A DNA stretch of 64,000 nucleotides from Myxococcales bacterium (GTDB lineage: Bacteria; Myxococcota_A; Polyangia; Haliangiales; Haliangiaceae), in contig JADJJK010000008.1 in NCBI GenBank assembly GCA_016706545.1, positions 155,958 to 219,957 on the forward strand, written 5' to 3'. The notes under the pieces were generated by a model that was not told the DNA's origin, did no database searches, and saw only the letters and a program-made list of their open reading frames with translations. Made by a program: the position numbers and the translations under genes. The stretch's first letter is position 1; each line of letters begins with the position of its first letter. Below, piece after piece: positions 17,488 through 28,670 of this stretch.

Positions 17488-19999
17488 CGCGCGCGGCGGG
17501 CGCGGCGACGCCAGCTCGGCCTGGCGCTGCGCCTGCGTGGTGGCGTGGCTGCTGGTGAGCAGCGTCGGCGGGGCGCTGGCGCAGCCCGGCGCGGTGCCGG
17601 AGGACGACAGCAAGATCCACGCGATCGAAGGCGAGCGGCGGCTGGCCAGCGGCGACTACCCGCGAGCCGCGCAGAGCTTCGAGCAGGCCATCGAGCGCAA
17701 CCCGCGGCGCATCGATCTGTACCGGCGCGCGGCGGTGACGTACTTCCACCTGCGCCGCCTCGATCTGGCGGTGGCCAGGCTGCGCACCGCGGCTGCGCTG
17801 GCGCCCACCGACGGCAACGTGGCGGCCGAGTTCGGCGCGTATCTGCTGGAGGCCGGCGAGGTCAGCGACGCGCTGGTGCTGCTGCAGTCCACGCTGGCTG
17901 GCGGTGGCGACAAGCTCGATGGACCGGCGTTCGACGCGGCCCACCTGGCCCTCGCGCGGTACTGGCAGCGTCAAGGCGCGGTGCGCGGCGCCGTCGTCGC
18001 CTTGCGCCGCCACGCGCTGCGCCGGCCGTCGCTGGCGCCCAAGCTGCAGCTCGCGCGGCTCTACCTGCGCGCGCAGCTCCCGACCCAGGCGCTGGCGCTG
18101 GTGGAGTCGCTGCCGGTGGCCGAACCGCAGGTCCGCCTGGTGCTCGCGGAGGTGCTGGCGGCGCAGGACTGCGCGCGCGCGACGCCGCTTCTGGGCGCGC
18201 TCGACCCCAGGAGCTTTCCCTCGGCGCTGCTGCTGCGAGGGCGGTGCGCGCTGCAGCACGGCAACGCCGAGGGCGCTCAGGAGATGGCGCGCTCGTACCT
18301 GGCCCTGGCGACGCAAGGGCGCGAAGCGGCGGCCTTGGGCCATGGGCTCCTGGGCGACGCCTACGCCGCGCAGGGCAACCTGGCGGAGGCGCGGCGGCGC
18401 TATCTCTCCGCGGGCGTCTCCGACCCCGCCGCGAGGCTGTGGCAGATCCGGCTCGCCGGGCTGCACGCGCGCGAGGGCGATCCGGCCACCGCGATCGCCG
18501 AGCTCCGCAGGATCGGGCCGCCGTCGCCGAGCTCTCTCGACGTCGAGTGGTGGCTGGCGCTTGGCGCGGCGCTGCTGCAGCACAAAGAGCGCGACAGCCT
18601 GCGGCGATTCCTCGACGAGCTGACCCCGCAGGTCGCGCGGGCGGCGGCAGATCCTGCCGACGCGGAGCTGTTCGCGCCAGCGCCGCCGCGGATGGTGGAC
18701 GCCAGAGCCTGGGCGCTGCAGGGACAGCTCGCGCTCGCGCTGGGCGAGCCGGAGACCGCGGTGGCCTACCTGGAGGAGAGCTTGCGCTTGCGCGCGACCT
18801 CTGGCGTGCGGCGGTTGCTCGTCGACGCGTTGACCGAGTGGTCCGCTCAGCTTCTCGCCGAAGATCGCTTCGACCGCACCATCGAGGTGCTGGAGCGGTG
18901 GGCGCCTCACCGTCGGCGCGCGGCCACCGAGCGCGATCGACGGGCGGAGGCCGCGTTGCAGCGCAACCTCGGGATCGCGTTGCTCTTGCGGGCGCGTCCA
19001 CGCGAGGCCGCGGTGGCGCTGGGGCGCGCGTTGCTGCTCGAACCGCACCCGAGCGCGACCACCGCGATGCTGCACGGCCGGGCGCTGGCCGCCGCCGGCG
19101 AGGAGGAGGCTGCGCGCAACCAGCTCGCGTACGCGGCGAGGGTCGCGTCGGACAGCGAGGCCAAGGAGGTGGCGATCGAGCGAGCCAGCCTGGAGATCTC
19201 GACCGCTCCAGAGCAGGCGCTGCGCTTGCTCCGGGCGGTGGAGCAGGCGCCCGCGGACGGCGACCTGGCGCGGCGCTACGCGGAGGCGCGGACCGGCGCG
19301 CAGCACCTGGCAGCGGTGGCCCGGCTGCGCGACGGGGACGCCGAGGGCGCGCGCGTGCTGCTCGAGGAGCTGACGCGCACGAGCACGGACGTGACGCTGC
19401 GCTGCAACCACGCGCTGGCCACGGTGGCGGCGCGAGGCCGCGGCGCCGCGGCGGTGATCCGGGACCTGGGCGTCGCCACCTGTCCGTTCGCCGGCGGTAG
19501 CGATGGGCTGGCCATCCTCAGCGCGGCGGTGGATGGCCAGATCCCCGGCAGCGCTGACCGCGCGCTCGCCGAGCTGACCGCGGTGGCGCGGCGCAGCCCG
19601 CAGTCCAAGGCGCTGGTGGCCGCGGCGACGCGCATGGTGGCGCTGGCGGCGGCGGATCACGCCTACCGCCGCGGACAGCTCGCGGCGGCGCAGCGCTATC
19701 TGGACGAGGCGCAGCGCGCGCGCACCGCCGTCGGCGACGACGAGCTCGCGCACAACCTGCAGGTGCAAGCGCTGGTGGCGGCAGGTGGTAGCGATCAGCT
19801 CCGGCTTCAGCGCGTGGTCGCGGAGCTGGCCCGGCTGGAGGCGCGGGTCCCCGAGGCGCTCATCAACCTGGGCGTGGCCTACGATCGGATGGGCCTGTCG
19901 CAGCGCGCGCTGGAGGCCTGGCGTCGCGTGCGCGGGGTGCGCTTCGCGCCGCTGGCGGAGTGGATCCGCGCCAAGGCTGTGCTGGAAGGGGGCCCATGA
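17459..19999 (+). CDS. Exported TPR-repeat protein
   Basis: 846 residues. The ATG at 17459 lies behind GGGAGGGAG and overlaps the end of the receptor gene by 29 bases. A signal peptide or anchor is visible (CVVAWLLVSSVGGALAQ). The mature part is almost wholly TPR helices from residue 50 on, for example RRLASGDYPRAAQSFEQAIE, RIDLYRRAAVTYFHLRRLDL and AYDRMGLSQRALEAWRRVRG, with perhaps 15-18 repeats; no catalytic motif is seen. It would serve as a periplasmic scaffold for the receptor and the downstream binding protein (inference from overlap). Its stop overlaps the next start (ATGA). Confidence 0.85.
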   Translation: MFGLAARSDSARGGRGDASSAWRCACVVAWLLVSSVGGALAQPGAVPEDDSKIHAIEGERRLASGDYPRAAQSFEQAIERNPRRIDLYRRAAVTYFHLRRLDLAVARLRTAAALAPTDGNVAAEFGAYLLEAGEVSDALVLLQSTLAGGGDKLDGPAFDAAHLALARYWQRQGAVRGAVVALRRHALRRPSLAPKLQLARLYLRAQLPTQALALVESLPVAEPQVRLVLAEVLAAQDCARATPLLGALDPRSFPSALLLRGRCALQHGNAEGAQEMARSYLALATQGREAAALGHGLLGDAYAAQGNLAEARRRYLSAGVSDPAARLWQIRLAGLHAREGDPATAIAELRRIGPPSPSSLDVEWWLALGAALLQHKERDSLRRFLDELTPQVARAAADPADAELFAPAPPRMVDARAWALQGQLALALGEPETAVAYLEESLRLRATSGVRRLLVDALTEWSAQLLAEDRFDRTIEVLERWAPHRRRAATERDRRAEAALQRNLGIALLLRARPREAAVALGRALLLEPHPSATTAMLHGRALAAAGEEEAARNQLAYAARVASDSEAKEVAIERASLEISTAPEQALRLLRAVEQAPADGDLARRYAEARTGAQHLAAVARLRDGDAEGARVLLEELTRTSTDVTLRCNHALATVAARGRGAAAVIRDLGVATCPFAGGSDGLAILSAAVDGQIPGSADRALAELTAVARRSPQSKALVAAATRMVALAAADHAYRRGQLAAAQRYLDEAQRARTAVGDDELAHNLQVQALVAAGGSDQLRLQRVVAELARLEARVPEALINLGVAYDRMGLSQRALEAWRRVRGVRFAPLAEWIRAKAVLEGGP

Positions 20000-20988
20000 G
20001 TCGCTCGCCTCGCCACCTTCCGCGGCTCGCCTCGCGGCGCCTGGTGATCGCGTGCTTGACCGCGCTCCTGACGCTGTGGTGCGCGCCAGCGCGGGCAGAG
20101 CTGATCTTGGGGGTGTTTGCGCCGGCGGCGCCGCTGGAGAACACCGAGGAGCGGATCCTGCTTGGCGCGCAGCTCGCCGAGCACCTGAGCGCGTCCTTGC
20201 CTGGCAAGCCGGTGGTCCGCAGCCGCGTGTTCGTGCGCGCCAGCGACTTCGACGCCGCAAAGGACCTGAGCCTCGTGCTGGTGGACGGCGCGTACCTGGC
20301 GTCACCGTCAGGTGACCGGCGCGCGATCGCGGTGACCGCGGACGTGTCCTGGCGCCTGGTGGTGGGCCCTGGCATCGACTCGATGAAGGCGCTGTCCCAG
20401 CACGCGGAGCGCAGGCTCCTGGTGGCCACCGGCGGCGACCCAGACCGAGCCCGGCGCCTCGCCAACGGCGTGTTTCGCGGCGAGGCCAGCGGGTTCTTCG
20501 GGGACATCTCCTCGGCGCCGGACTCCGCTTCGGCGCTGGCCGCCCTGGCGCTGGGGAAGGCCGCCTGTGCGCTGTTGCCGTTGACCGACGAGGCCAGGCT
20601 GCCCGCCGGGGTCACGGTGGTCCACTCCACGGAGCCGATGCCAGGCATGGTGCTGGCGGTCATGTCACCCAGGGTCCCAAGAGATCAGCTGGCGCAGCTC
20701 GAAGCGGCGGCCCGCTCGTTTCGCAGCGAGACCTCCGGCGTGAGCCTACGGGCCGCCGATCAAGGCTCCCTCGCGGCGATGGTGCAGCGCCTGTCACCAC
20801 CGCCGCCGCGCCGCGGGCCGATGGCCACCCTGCCGCTGCGCGCGCTCGTCAACTCGCTCTTGATGGCGCCGCACGTGTCCATGCCGCGAGTGGACGCGCG
20901 GCGGTTCGTGGCGCGGCCCGAGCCCAGCGCGGGCCTTCGCGAAGGCGCGGGCACGCCCAAGGACGCGCCGGCCCCAGGCGCGCCGTGA
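19996..20988 (+). CDS. PhnD-like periplasmic substrate-binding protein
   Basis: 330 residues from ATG 19996 (ATGA overlap). The signal peptide ends in LLTLWCAPARAE. The mature start LILGVFAPAAPLENTEERI, followed by LAEHLSASLPGKPV and FDAAKDLSLVLVDGAYLAS, resembles the first lobe of phosphonate/phosphite-binding PhnD-type proteins; the later GVFRGEASGFFGDISSAPDS and ALGKAACALLPLT fit the second lobe. The C-terminus is Pro/Ala-rich. No ABC permease or ATPase lies beside it, so it may feed the co-transcribed TonB receptor/TPR system or act as a sensor. The ligand is not predictable. Confidence 0.75.
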   Translation: MSRSPRHLPRLASRRLVIACLTALLTLWCAPARAELILGVFAPAAPLENTEERILLGAQLAEHLSASLPGKPVVRSRVFVRASDFDAAKDLSLVLVDGAYLASPSGDRRAIAVTADVSWRLVVGPGIDSMKALSQHAERRLLVATGGDPDRARRLANGVFRGEASGFFGDISSAPDSASALAALALGKAACALLPLTDEARLPAGVTVVHSTEPMPGMVLAVMSPRVPRDQLAQLEAAARSFRSETSGVSLRAADQGSLAAMVQRLSPPPPRRGPMATLPLRALVNSLLMAPHVSMPRVDARRFVARPEPSAGLREGAGTPKDAPAPGAP

Positions 20989-21061
20989 CGCGCCCGCTCG
21001 CGCCGGGATGCGGCGCCGGGGGCGTTCGCGAACGGGTCCGATTCGCCGTACAGTGCGGGCG

Positions 21062-22436
<1,375 letters not shown>

Positions 22437-22465
<29 letters not shown>

Positions 22466-23582
22466 CGACGACGAGGTCGCGGCCGCCGAGGTCGCGGTCC
22501 GCTGGCCGCTCGCGGGCGCGCAGCTCTCGCGGCTCTCCGGCGGCCTCATCAACCAGACCTTCGCCGCCGTGCGTGACGGCGAGCCCCTCGCCGTGCTGCA
22601 GGCGCTCCACCCGGCGTTCGGCGCCGAGGTCAACCTGGACATCGAGGCGCTGACGCTTCACCTGGCGGACCGCGGGATGCACACCCCGCGGCTCCTGCGC
22701 ACGGTGGACGGGGCGGCCTGGGTCAGCCACCAGGACCGGATCTGGCGCGCGCTGTCCTGGGTGGAGGGGCGCAGCGTCGGTCGGGTTCCGGATCCGTCGT
22801 GGGCGGAGGCGGGCGGCGCGCTGGTGGGGCAGTTTCACCGGGCGGTCGCAGACTTCTCGCACGAGTATCGCTTCACCCGCGGCAACGTTCACGACACGCC
22901 GCGCTATCTGGCGCGGCTGCGCGACCTGCTCGCCGAGCCGGTCCCGGCCGGGGCCGACCGGCTCGCGGCGGGCAGCGAGGCAGGCAGCGAGGCAGGCAGC
23001 GAGGCAGGCAGCGAGGACGCGGGGCCCAGTGACTGGAGGGCCCAGGCGCTCGAGCTGGCGCACCAGCTCCTGTCCGTGCCGTTGCCCGCGCTGCCCGAGA
23101 CCGCGCGCCGCCACTGCCACGGCGATCTGAAGATCTCGAACCTGATGTTCTCCGCTGGCCCGCCGGTGGTGGGCCGCGCGCTGGTGGATCTGGATACCAT
23201 CAGCCTGGGCACCATGGCCTTCGAGCTTGGCGATGCGATGCGGTCCTGGTGTAACCCCTGCGGCGAAGATCAGGTGACCGCGTCGTTCGAGCTGCCGGTG
23301 TTCGCCGCTGCGATGCGAGGCTTCAGAGGGCAGGCTGACGCGCTGCTTGGCGACGCGGAGCGGCTGTCGATCGCGTGTGGCCTGCAGACCGTGTGTGTGG
23401 AGCTCGCGGCGCGGTTCTGCATCGATGTCTTCGAGGACCGCTACTTCGGCTGGAACCCGGCGCGGTACTCGTCTCGCCGCGCCCACAACCTGGTGCGCGC
23501 GCAGGGCCAGCTCTCGCTGGCGAGGTCGGTGGCCACCAGGTTCGATGACGTCGTGGCGCTGGCCTGCGGCGCGCTGCCCTGA
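22437..23582 (+). CDS. Aminoglycoside-phosphotransferase-fold kinase, N-acetylhexosamine-kinase-like
   Basis: 381 residues; the ATG at 22437, or one at 22446, lies inside the FKBP gene. The protein has the APH/choline-kinase fold: an N-lobe starting SRLSGGLINQTFAAV, a catalytic loop HGDLKISNLMF with Asp and Asn, and a metal-binding ALVDLDTISLGTMAFELGDA. The run VDLDT...GDAMRSW with Cys-Asn-Pro is close to NahK-type N-acetylhexosamine 1-kinases. The substrate is therefore probably a small sugar or alcohol; antibiotic resistance is unlikely. A four-unit GSEA repeat (residues about 179-194) lies in the inter-lobe region. Confidence 0.8.
22971..23017 (+). repeat. 12-bp tandem repeat ggcagcgaggca, nearly four copies
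   Basis: In-frame units encoding Gly-Ser-Glu-Ala in the kinase gene. Twelve is a multiple of three, so copy changes would lengthen or shorten the loop without breaking the frame. Confidence 0.9.
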
Positions 23583-23819
23583 GCGCGGGCCGCCTCGGCG
23601 CCTGAACTCGGGCGGCCTCGGCCCTGAGCGAGGCCCGCCTCGGCGCGCGAATGGTAGAGAATCGCCAGCGCGGTTGCCACGGAATTCCGCAGCTTGATCG
23701 CGGCAAAAGTTCGCGCGCGCTGGGGCCGACGGTGGCGAGACGCGCGGATGGCTTGGTCCCAACGGATGTCAGCAACTTGAGGCTTGGGCGCCAGCGGGAT
23801 TTGGCTCTAGGCTAGAGGG

Positions 23820-26807
23820 ATGGACTTTCGTTCCGGGCTTCGCTCCCTCCCCCTGAGCGCCACGCTGGGTCTCTGCCTCACCGTGGCCGCCGCGGCAGCT
23901 CCCGCTGCGCCCGCGGAGTCTCGCTTTGTCCAGGACGAAGCTGTCGACGGGCTCAACCACCATGACCCTGCAGCCGGCGGCATCGTGGTCACCAAGGCCG
24001 CGGCGCTGCATGGCTCCGTGCGCAAGCTGCGCGGCGTCAAGTGGCAGCGCGCCGCGACCGTCTATGGCCCAGGCGACACCTGGGCAGACTTCGTGCGCTC
24101 CAGCGGTTCGCAGTGGCAGAGCGCGTGGGATCGCGCCACCAACACCCCGCTGCGGGTGTGGGGCGAGGGCATGGCCGCGCCGGGGTCGATGGCGTCCGAG
24201 GCGGTCGCCGAGTCGTTCGCGCGCGGCGTCCTGGCGGCTCACCTGGCGCTGTGGGCGCCGGGCGCCACACCCGCAGATTTTCGCCTGGTCTCGAACCACA
24301 GCGACGGAGACCAGCGCTCGGTCGGCTTCGTCCAGACCTACCAGGGCATGGACGTCCTGGGCGCGCAGGTCAGCTTCCGCTTCAAGAACGATCGCCTCTT
24401 CGTGATCGCGTCAGAGGCGATCCCGCACATCACGCTGTCGGCGCCGCCGCGGCGCGCGCTCCTGTCCGCGCCTCGGCTGCGGCAGCAGGTGGCGTCGCAG
24501 CTCTCGGGCCTTGGGCTGCCAGCGGCGGCGCAGATCCACACGCTCGCTGAGGCCCGGCCGGTGATCCTGCCGTTCGTTGGCGACGACGCCGTGCTGGGCC
24601 TGCGGGTGGTGGTGCCGCACGAGGTCGCGAGCGCCGGGGAAGGGCGCTGGACCCTCTACGCCGATCCGACCACCGGCGAGGCGGTCGCGTTCGAGACCCA
24701 GTCCTTCTACGCCACAGGTCGCGTGCTCTACAACGTGCCCAACCGCTACCCGAGCGCGCCGCGCGCCAACCTCCCGGCCGCGCGCATGGGCGTCACCATC
24801 GCGGGCGCCGGCGCCCGCACCGCCGCCGATGGCACCGTCACCTGGTCGCCCGAGCTGCCGCAGACCCTGGTGACCTCGGTCAGCGGCGACCTGGTCAACG
24901 TGGTCAACAAGGCCAGCGCGGACCTCGCCACCGCGACGCTCACCATCTCGCCGGGGCAGGACGTGGTGTGGAACGCCAGCGCCAACGCCACCGATGACGC
25001 GCAGGTCACCGTGGCGATCCATGCGCACCTGGCCAAGGAGTACGTGCGCACGTTCGCGCCGAGCATGCCCACGCTGGACGCCGCGATCACCACCAACGTC
25101 AACATCAACCAGACGTGCAACGCCTCGTTCGACGGCAAGGACCTGAACTTCTACCGGTCGTCCACGCAGTGCGAGAACACCGGGCGCATCGCCGACGTCG
25201 TCTATCACGAGTTCGGCCACGCCATGCACTTCAACTCCCTAATCCCCGGCGTCGGGCGGATGGACGGCGCCTTCAGCGAGGGCCTCTCGGACTTCCTGGC
25301 GGTGTCCATCACCGAAGATCCGGGCATGGGGCGCGGGTTCTTCTTCAACGACGAGGCGCTGCGGCACATGGATCCGGCCGGCCGCGAGCCGCGCTGGCCC
25401 GACGACTCCGGCGAGATCCACAAGACGGGCATCATCTTTGGCTCGGCGATGTGGGACCTGCGCAAGGACTTCATCACCCGCATGGGCCGCGCCGCCGCGG
25501 TCCCCGCCATCAATCGCCTGTTCTACGCCACCGTGCAGCGCGCCTCCGACATCCCCACCACCCTGGTGGAGGTGCTCGCCGCCGACGACAATGACGGCAA
25601 CCTGGCCAACGGCACCCCCAACGAGTGCTCCATCCTCGAGCAGTTCGGGCGCCACGGCCTGCGCGCCTTCACCGGCGTCAGCGAGAGCCCTGCCACCGTG
25701 GTGGCCGGCCCGTCTCGCAAGACCACCGTGAGCTTCACCCTGCTCGGCCGCTCTCCTCGCTGCGCCTCGGACAACGTCAGCGAGGTGATGGTGGAGTACC
25801 GCCCAGGCCCCCGCTTCCTGCCGCAGGCCGGCTCGGTGCGCGCCACCCAGGGCGCGAACCCGGACACCTGGATCGCCGAGATCCCGCTGCCCACCTCGGA
25901 CACCATGACCTACTGGGCCAACGTGACCTTGGCCAGCACGGTCAAGATCACGATCCCCGACAGCTACGCCGACTCCAAGTACCAGCTCTACGAGGGCGCC
26001 ACCATGCCCCTCATGTGCGCGAACATGGATCAGAACCCCCTGACCGCGGGCTTCACCGCCACGCCCGGCTGGGCGTGGGGCGCTCCGCCGGCCACTGGCA
26101 AGTTCGATCCGCGCGCCGGCTTCACCGGCAACAACGTGCTGGGCACCGTGCTCGGCGGCGACTACGCGCCCAAGGCCACCTACACGCTCACCCTGCCGCC
26201 CATCGACATCGGCAAGTACAGCGATGTTCGCCTGCAGTACCGCAGGTGGCTCTCGGTGGAGGACTCGCAGTTCGACAAGGCGACGATCTCCGCCAACGGC
26301 GCGGTGGTCTGGACCAACGCGAGCGAGGCGATGGGCGATAGCAGCTCCTTGCACACCATCGATCGCGAGTGGCGCTTTCAAGACGTCGCGCTGTCCGAGA
26401 AGATCCGTGGCAGCGAGCTGAACCTCAGCTTCGGGTTGACCACGGATGAGGGGCTCGAGTTCGGCGGCTGGGCGATCGACGATCTGTGCGTCGTCGTCAA
26501 CCCCTCGTCGATCTGCGGCGACGGCACGCTCAGCGGCGCCGAGCAGTGTGACAACGGCACCGCCAACTCCAACAAGCCCAACGCCTGCCGGGTCGACTGC
26601 AAGACCGCCACGTGCGGCGACTCGGTGGTCGACAAGGGCGAAGAGTGTGACGACGGCGAGGAGACCGACGAGTGCCTGGCGACCTGCTTCTCCAAGGGGG
26701 GCGCCGGCTGCTGCGACGCAGGCAGCAACCCGACGGCCCCGCTGGTCTTGTCGCTGGCGGTGGTCGGGCTGCTGGTGAGCCGCCGCCGCCGGCGGCGCGC
26801 GGCGTAG
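23820..26807 (+). CDS. Secreted gluzincin metalloprotease with myxo Cys repeat and MYXO-CTERM-like anchor
   Basis: 995 residues. A signal peptide (LGLCLTVAAAAAPAAPA) is followed by an FTP-like propeptide (about 80-300; FVQTYQGMDVLGAQVSFRFK). The catalytic domain has the zinc motif HEFGH (His463, Glu464, His467) and a third ligand Glu487 in FSEGLSDF, the HExxH-19-E arrangement of thermolysin/fungalysin clans. A beta-sandwich region and a jelly-roll-like segment follow (WAIDDLCVVVNP). Then come two myxobacterial disulfide repeats (CGDGTLSGAEQCDNG and CGDSVVDKGEECDDGE). The end is GCCDAGSNPTAP, a hydrophobic helix and a run of Arg: a MYXO-CTERM-like anchor. It probably is exported and surface-linked, with nutrient or predatory proteolysis as likely roles. 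Confidence 0.9.
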   Translation: MDFRSGLRSLPLSATLGLCLTVAAAAAPAAPAESRFVQDEAVDGLNHHDPAAGGIVVTKAAALHGSVRKLRGVKWQRAATVYGPGDTWADFVRSSGSQWQSAWDRATNTPLRVWGEGMAAPGSMASEAVAESFARGVLAAHLALWAPGATPADFRLVSNHSDGDQRSVGFVQTYQGMDVLGAQVSFRFKNDRLFVIASEAIPHITLSAPPRRALLSAPRLRQQVASQLSGLGLPAAAQIHTLAEARPVILPFVGDDAVLGLRVVVPHEVASAGEGRWTLYADPTTGEAVAFETQSFYATGRVLYNVPNRYPSAPRANLPAARMGVTIAGAGARTAADGTVTWSPELPQTLVTSVSGDLVNVVNKASADLATATLTISPGQDVVWNASANATDDAQVTVAIHAHLAKEYVRTFAPSMPTLDAAITTNVNINQTCNASFDGKDLNFYRSSTQCENTGRIADVVYHEFGHAMHFNSLIPGVGRMDGAFSEGLSDFLAVSITEDPGMGRGFFFNDEALRHMDPAGREPRWPDDSGEIHKTGIIFGSAMWDLRKDFITRMGRAAAVPAINRLFYATVQRASDIPTTLVEVLAADDNDGNLANGTPNECSILEQFGRHGLRAFTGVSESPATVVAGPSRKTTVSFTLLGRSPRCASDNVSEVMVEYRPGPRFLPQAGSVRATQGANPDTWIAEIPLPTSDTMTYWANVTLASTVKITIPDSYADSKYQLYEGATMPLMCANMDQNPLTAGFTATPGWAWGAPPATGKFDPRAGFTGNNVLGTVLGGDYAPKATYTLTLPPIDIGKYSDVRLQYRRWLSVEDSQFDKATISANGAVVWTNASEAMGDSSSLHTIDREWRFQDVALSEKIRGSELNLSFGLTTDEGLEFGGWAIDDLCVVVNPSSICGDGTLSGAEQCDNGTANSNKPNACRVDCKTATCGDSVVDKGEECDDGEETDECLATCFSKGGAGCCDAGSNPTAPLVLSLAVVGLLVSRRRRRRAA

Positions 26808-26868
26808 CGCAGGCGCTGCCGCGCGAAGGTCTCCTCGTGCGAGCGATCGCGGGCCCCGCAGCCGGGAC

Positions 26869-27330
26869 CTAGAACGCGCCGGGGGCGCGGCCTGCCTGGC
26901 GCGGCGGCTGGCCCGCCGCGAGCTCGGCAGCGTCCACCCATCCATCGCCGTTGCGATCAAACCGGCCCAGGCGCTGGGCCACCTTGGGGGGCGTCTCGCC
27001 CGGCCCCAGCCGGCCATCGCGGTTGACGTCAAAGCGCGCCAGCAGCTTGGCAAACCGCTCCTGGCGGCGCGCCGGATCACGCCGCGCCTGGCGCGCCCGC
27101 GCCACCTCGCGCAGCTCCTGGCGGTCCAGCATGCCATCGCCGTTGGCGTCAAAGCGGCGGAGCAGGCGCTCCACCGGATCTGCGGCGCGCCCGCCGCCTG
27201 GGCTGGCCACAGCCGAGGACAGCGGCGCCATGACGGCGAGCGCCGCCAGCGCCGCGAAGAGCGGGGCGGCGAACTTGGAGACGAGCGAAGGGGGATGTCC
27301 GGTGGTGCGCGAGGTCTCTTGAAGTTGCAT
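26869..27330 (-). CDS. Exported EF-hand calcium-binding protein
   Basis: 153 residues. A hydrophobic segment (FAAPLFAALAALAVMAPLSS) acts as signal peptide or anchor. Three canonical EF-hand loops follow: DANGDGMLDRQE, DVNRDGRLGPGE and DRNGDGWVDAAE, each with Asp/Asn at 1, 3, 5 and Glu at 12. They are linked by Arg-rich helices. This is a calmodulin-like periplasmic protein of unknown partner. It is convergent with the protease gene (61 bases apart); a link to the calcium-rich surface proteins nearby is conceivable but unproven. Confidence 0.88.
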   Translation of the reverse strand: MQLQETSRTTGHPPSLVSKFAAPLFAALAALAVMAPLSSAVASPGGGRAADPVERLLRRFDANGDGMLDRQELREVARARQARRDPARRQERFAKLLARFDVNRDGRLGPGETPPKVAQRLGRFDRNGDGWVDAAELAAGQPPRQAGRAPGAF

Positions 27331-27371
27331 GATCCCAAGACTCGAACCACCGCGCTCCCGTTAATCCTCGT

Positions 27372-28670
27372 TTAGCCGAGGACGCCGGAGCGTCGCCGCG
27401 CGCGCCGCGGGCGCTCAGCGCTTGCCCGCTCCTCGGCGAGCGCGCGGACAAACTGCACGATGGCGCTCGGCGCGTAGTTGACCATCGTCGCGCCCACCAG
27501 CTCCAGCACCGCCTGGTTGCCTGGCGAGGCCTCCCCGAGCACGGCGATCTTGCACGAGGTCTGGTTCTCCAGGCTGCGCACGTACATCCCCAGCTCGAGC
27601 GCGTTCATGGATCCGCCCAGGGTGGCGTCCACCAGCAGGAGATCGGGGAGCTCTGCTTGCGCCTTGGCGGAGGCGTCGGCGCCGTCCGGCGCCTGCGCGA
27701 CGAGCGTGCGCGGGTTGGCGCGGCGCACCAGGCTGGCGAGCCAGCGACCGCGCGCGGGGTTGCTGTCCACCACAAGGATGCGCAGGGGCGGCTTGTGGGA
27801 GTTGCTGCGCTCGATGACCGCATCGAGCTGGAGCAGCACCTCGGCCACCGAAGGCGGTCGCGCGTCGGGCTCCTTGACCAGGAGCCAGTCCACCAGGTCG
27901 CTCAGCTCGGGCGGCAGATCCGGGCGCAGCTCCAGCAAGGTCGGAGGAGCGCGGTCCACGTGGCCGCGCAGCACGTGCTCGAGCTCTGGATCGTAGAAGA
28001 GCGGCTTGCCGGTGGCCAGCTCCATCGCCACCGCGCCCAGCGAGTACAGATCGATCGCCTCCGCGGCCATGGGGTCATCGGGGCCGGCCTGGCCCTGGAT
28101 CACCTCCGGCGCGAAGATGCGGCCGTGCGGACCGATGGCCGGGACCTGCGACATCGAGAAGCGGCCGAGCACCACCCGGCGCACCCCGGCGCGCGGCGGA
28201 AAGAGCAGCACGGACGAGCCAGAGACGTCGCCCACGGCCATCCCTGCGGCGTGGCACATCGCCATGGCCTCCACCACGGCGCGCCAGATCGCCACGACCT
28301 CCGCGTCCGGAAGCGGCGCGCGCACCAGCAGCTCCGAGAGCCGCTCGCCGAGGACCCGCTCGGCGACCACATACTCCGTGCCCTGGTGGTTGCCCAGCGC
28401 GTAGATCGCCGCCGCGGGCGGCCCAGCGATGGTGCTGCACTGCCGGGCCTCCGGCAACAGCCGCGGCGCGTTGCTGTCTCGCCAGGCCAGCTTGAGCGCC
28501 ACGAGCCGGTCGAGCAGCATGTCTCGCGCCTCGTACACCGCGCCGGTCTCGCCGCGCGACAGAAAGCTCATGATCTGAAACGTGGAGTCCACCACCTCGC
28601 CCATGCGCAGCGCCGGCGTCTCGCTGTCGCGAAACCCCACCGGGACCTGGATGAGCTGGCTCTTGCTCAC
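27372..28670 (-). CDS. Pseudokinase fused to a degenerate response-regulator receiver domain
   Basis: 432 residues from a GTG at 28670 that overlaps the glycosylase stop (GTGA). Residues about 25-290 have the Ser/Thr-kinase fold: a Gly-loop remnant LSRGETGAVYEARD and Lys60 in VALKLAW. HRD is replaced by VGD (Asp148 kept), the loop Asn appears as Ser, and DFG is replaced by RFS (170-172). APEV and the DLYSLGAVAMELATGKP helix are normal. Loss of DFG points to a catalytically dead kinase. Residues about 296-415 are a receiver fold (LRILVVDSNPARGRWL, DLLLVDATLGG with Asp348) lacking the usual second acidic residue and the Lys of the KP loop. It probably is a signalling scaffold. Confidence 0.8.
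   Translation of the reverse strand: MSKSQLIQVPVGFRDSETPALRMGEVVDSTFQIMSFLSRGETGAVYEARDMLLDRLVALKLAWRDSNAPRLLPEARQCSTIAGPPAAAIYALGNHQGTEYVVAERVLGERLSELLVRAPLPDAEVVAIWRAVVEAMAMCHAAGMAVGDVSGSSVLLFPPRAGVRRVVLGRFSMSQVPAIGPHGRIFAPEVIQGQAGPDDPMAAEAIDLYSLGAVAMELATGKPLFYDPELEHVLRGHVDRAPPTLLELRPDLPPELSDLVDWLLVKEPDARPPSVAEVLLQLDAVIERSNSHKPPLRILVVDSNPARGRWLASLVRRANPRTLVAQAPDGADASAKAQAELPDLLLVDATLGGSMNALELGMYVRSLENQTSCKIAVLGEASPGNQAVLELVGATMVNYAPSAIVQFVRALAEERASAERPRRARRRSGVLG

Noticed and set aside
17420..20305. 961-codon - strand frame opposite the TPR gene
   Set aside because: No motif or ribosome site; the + strand has continuous TPR helices and overlapping starts.
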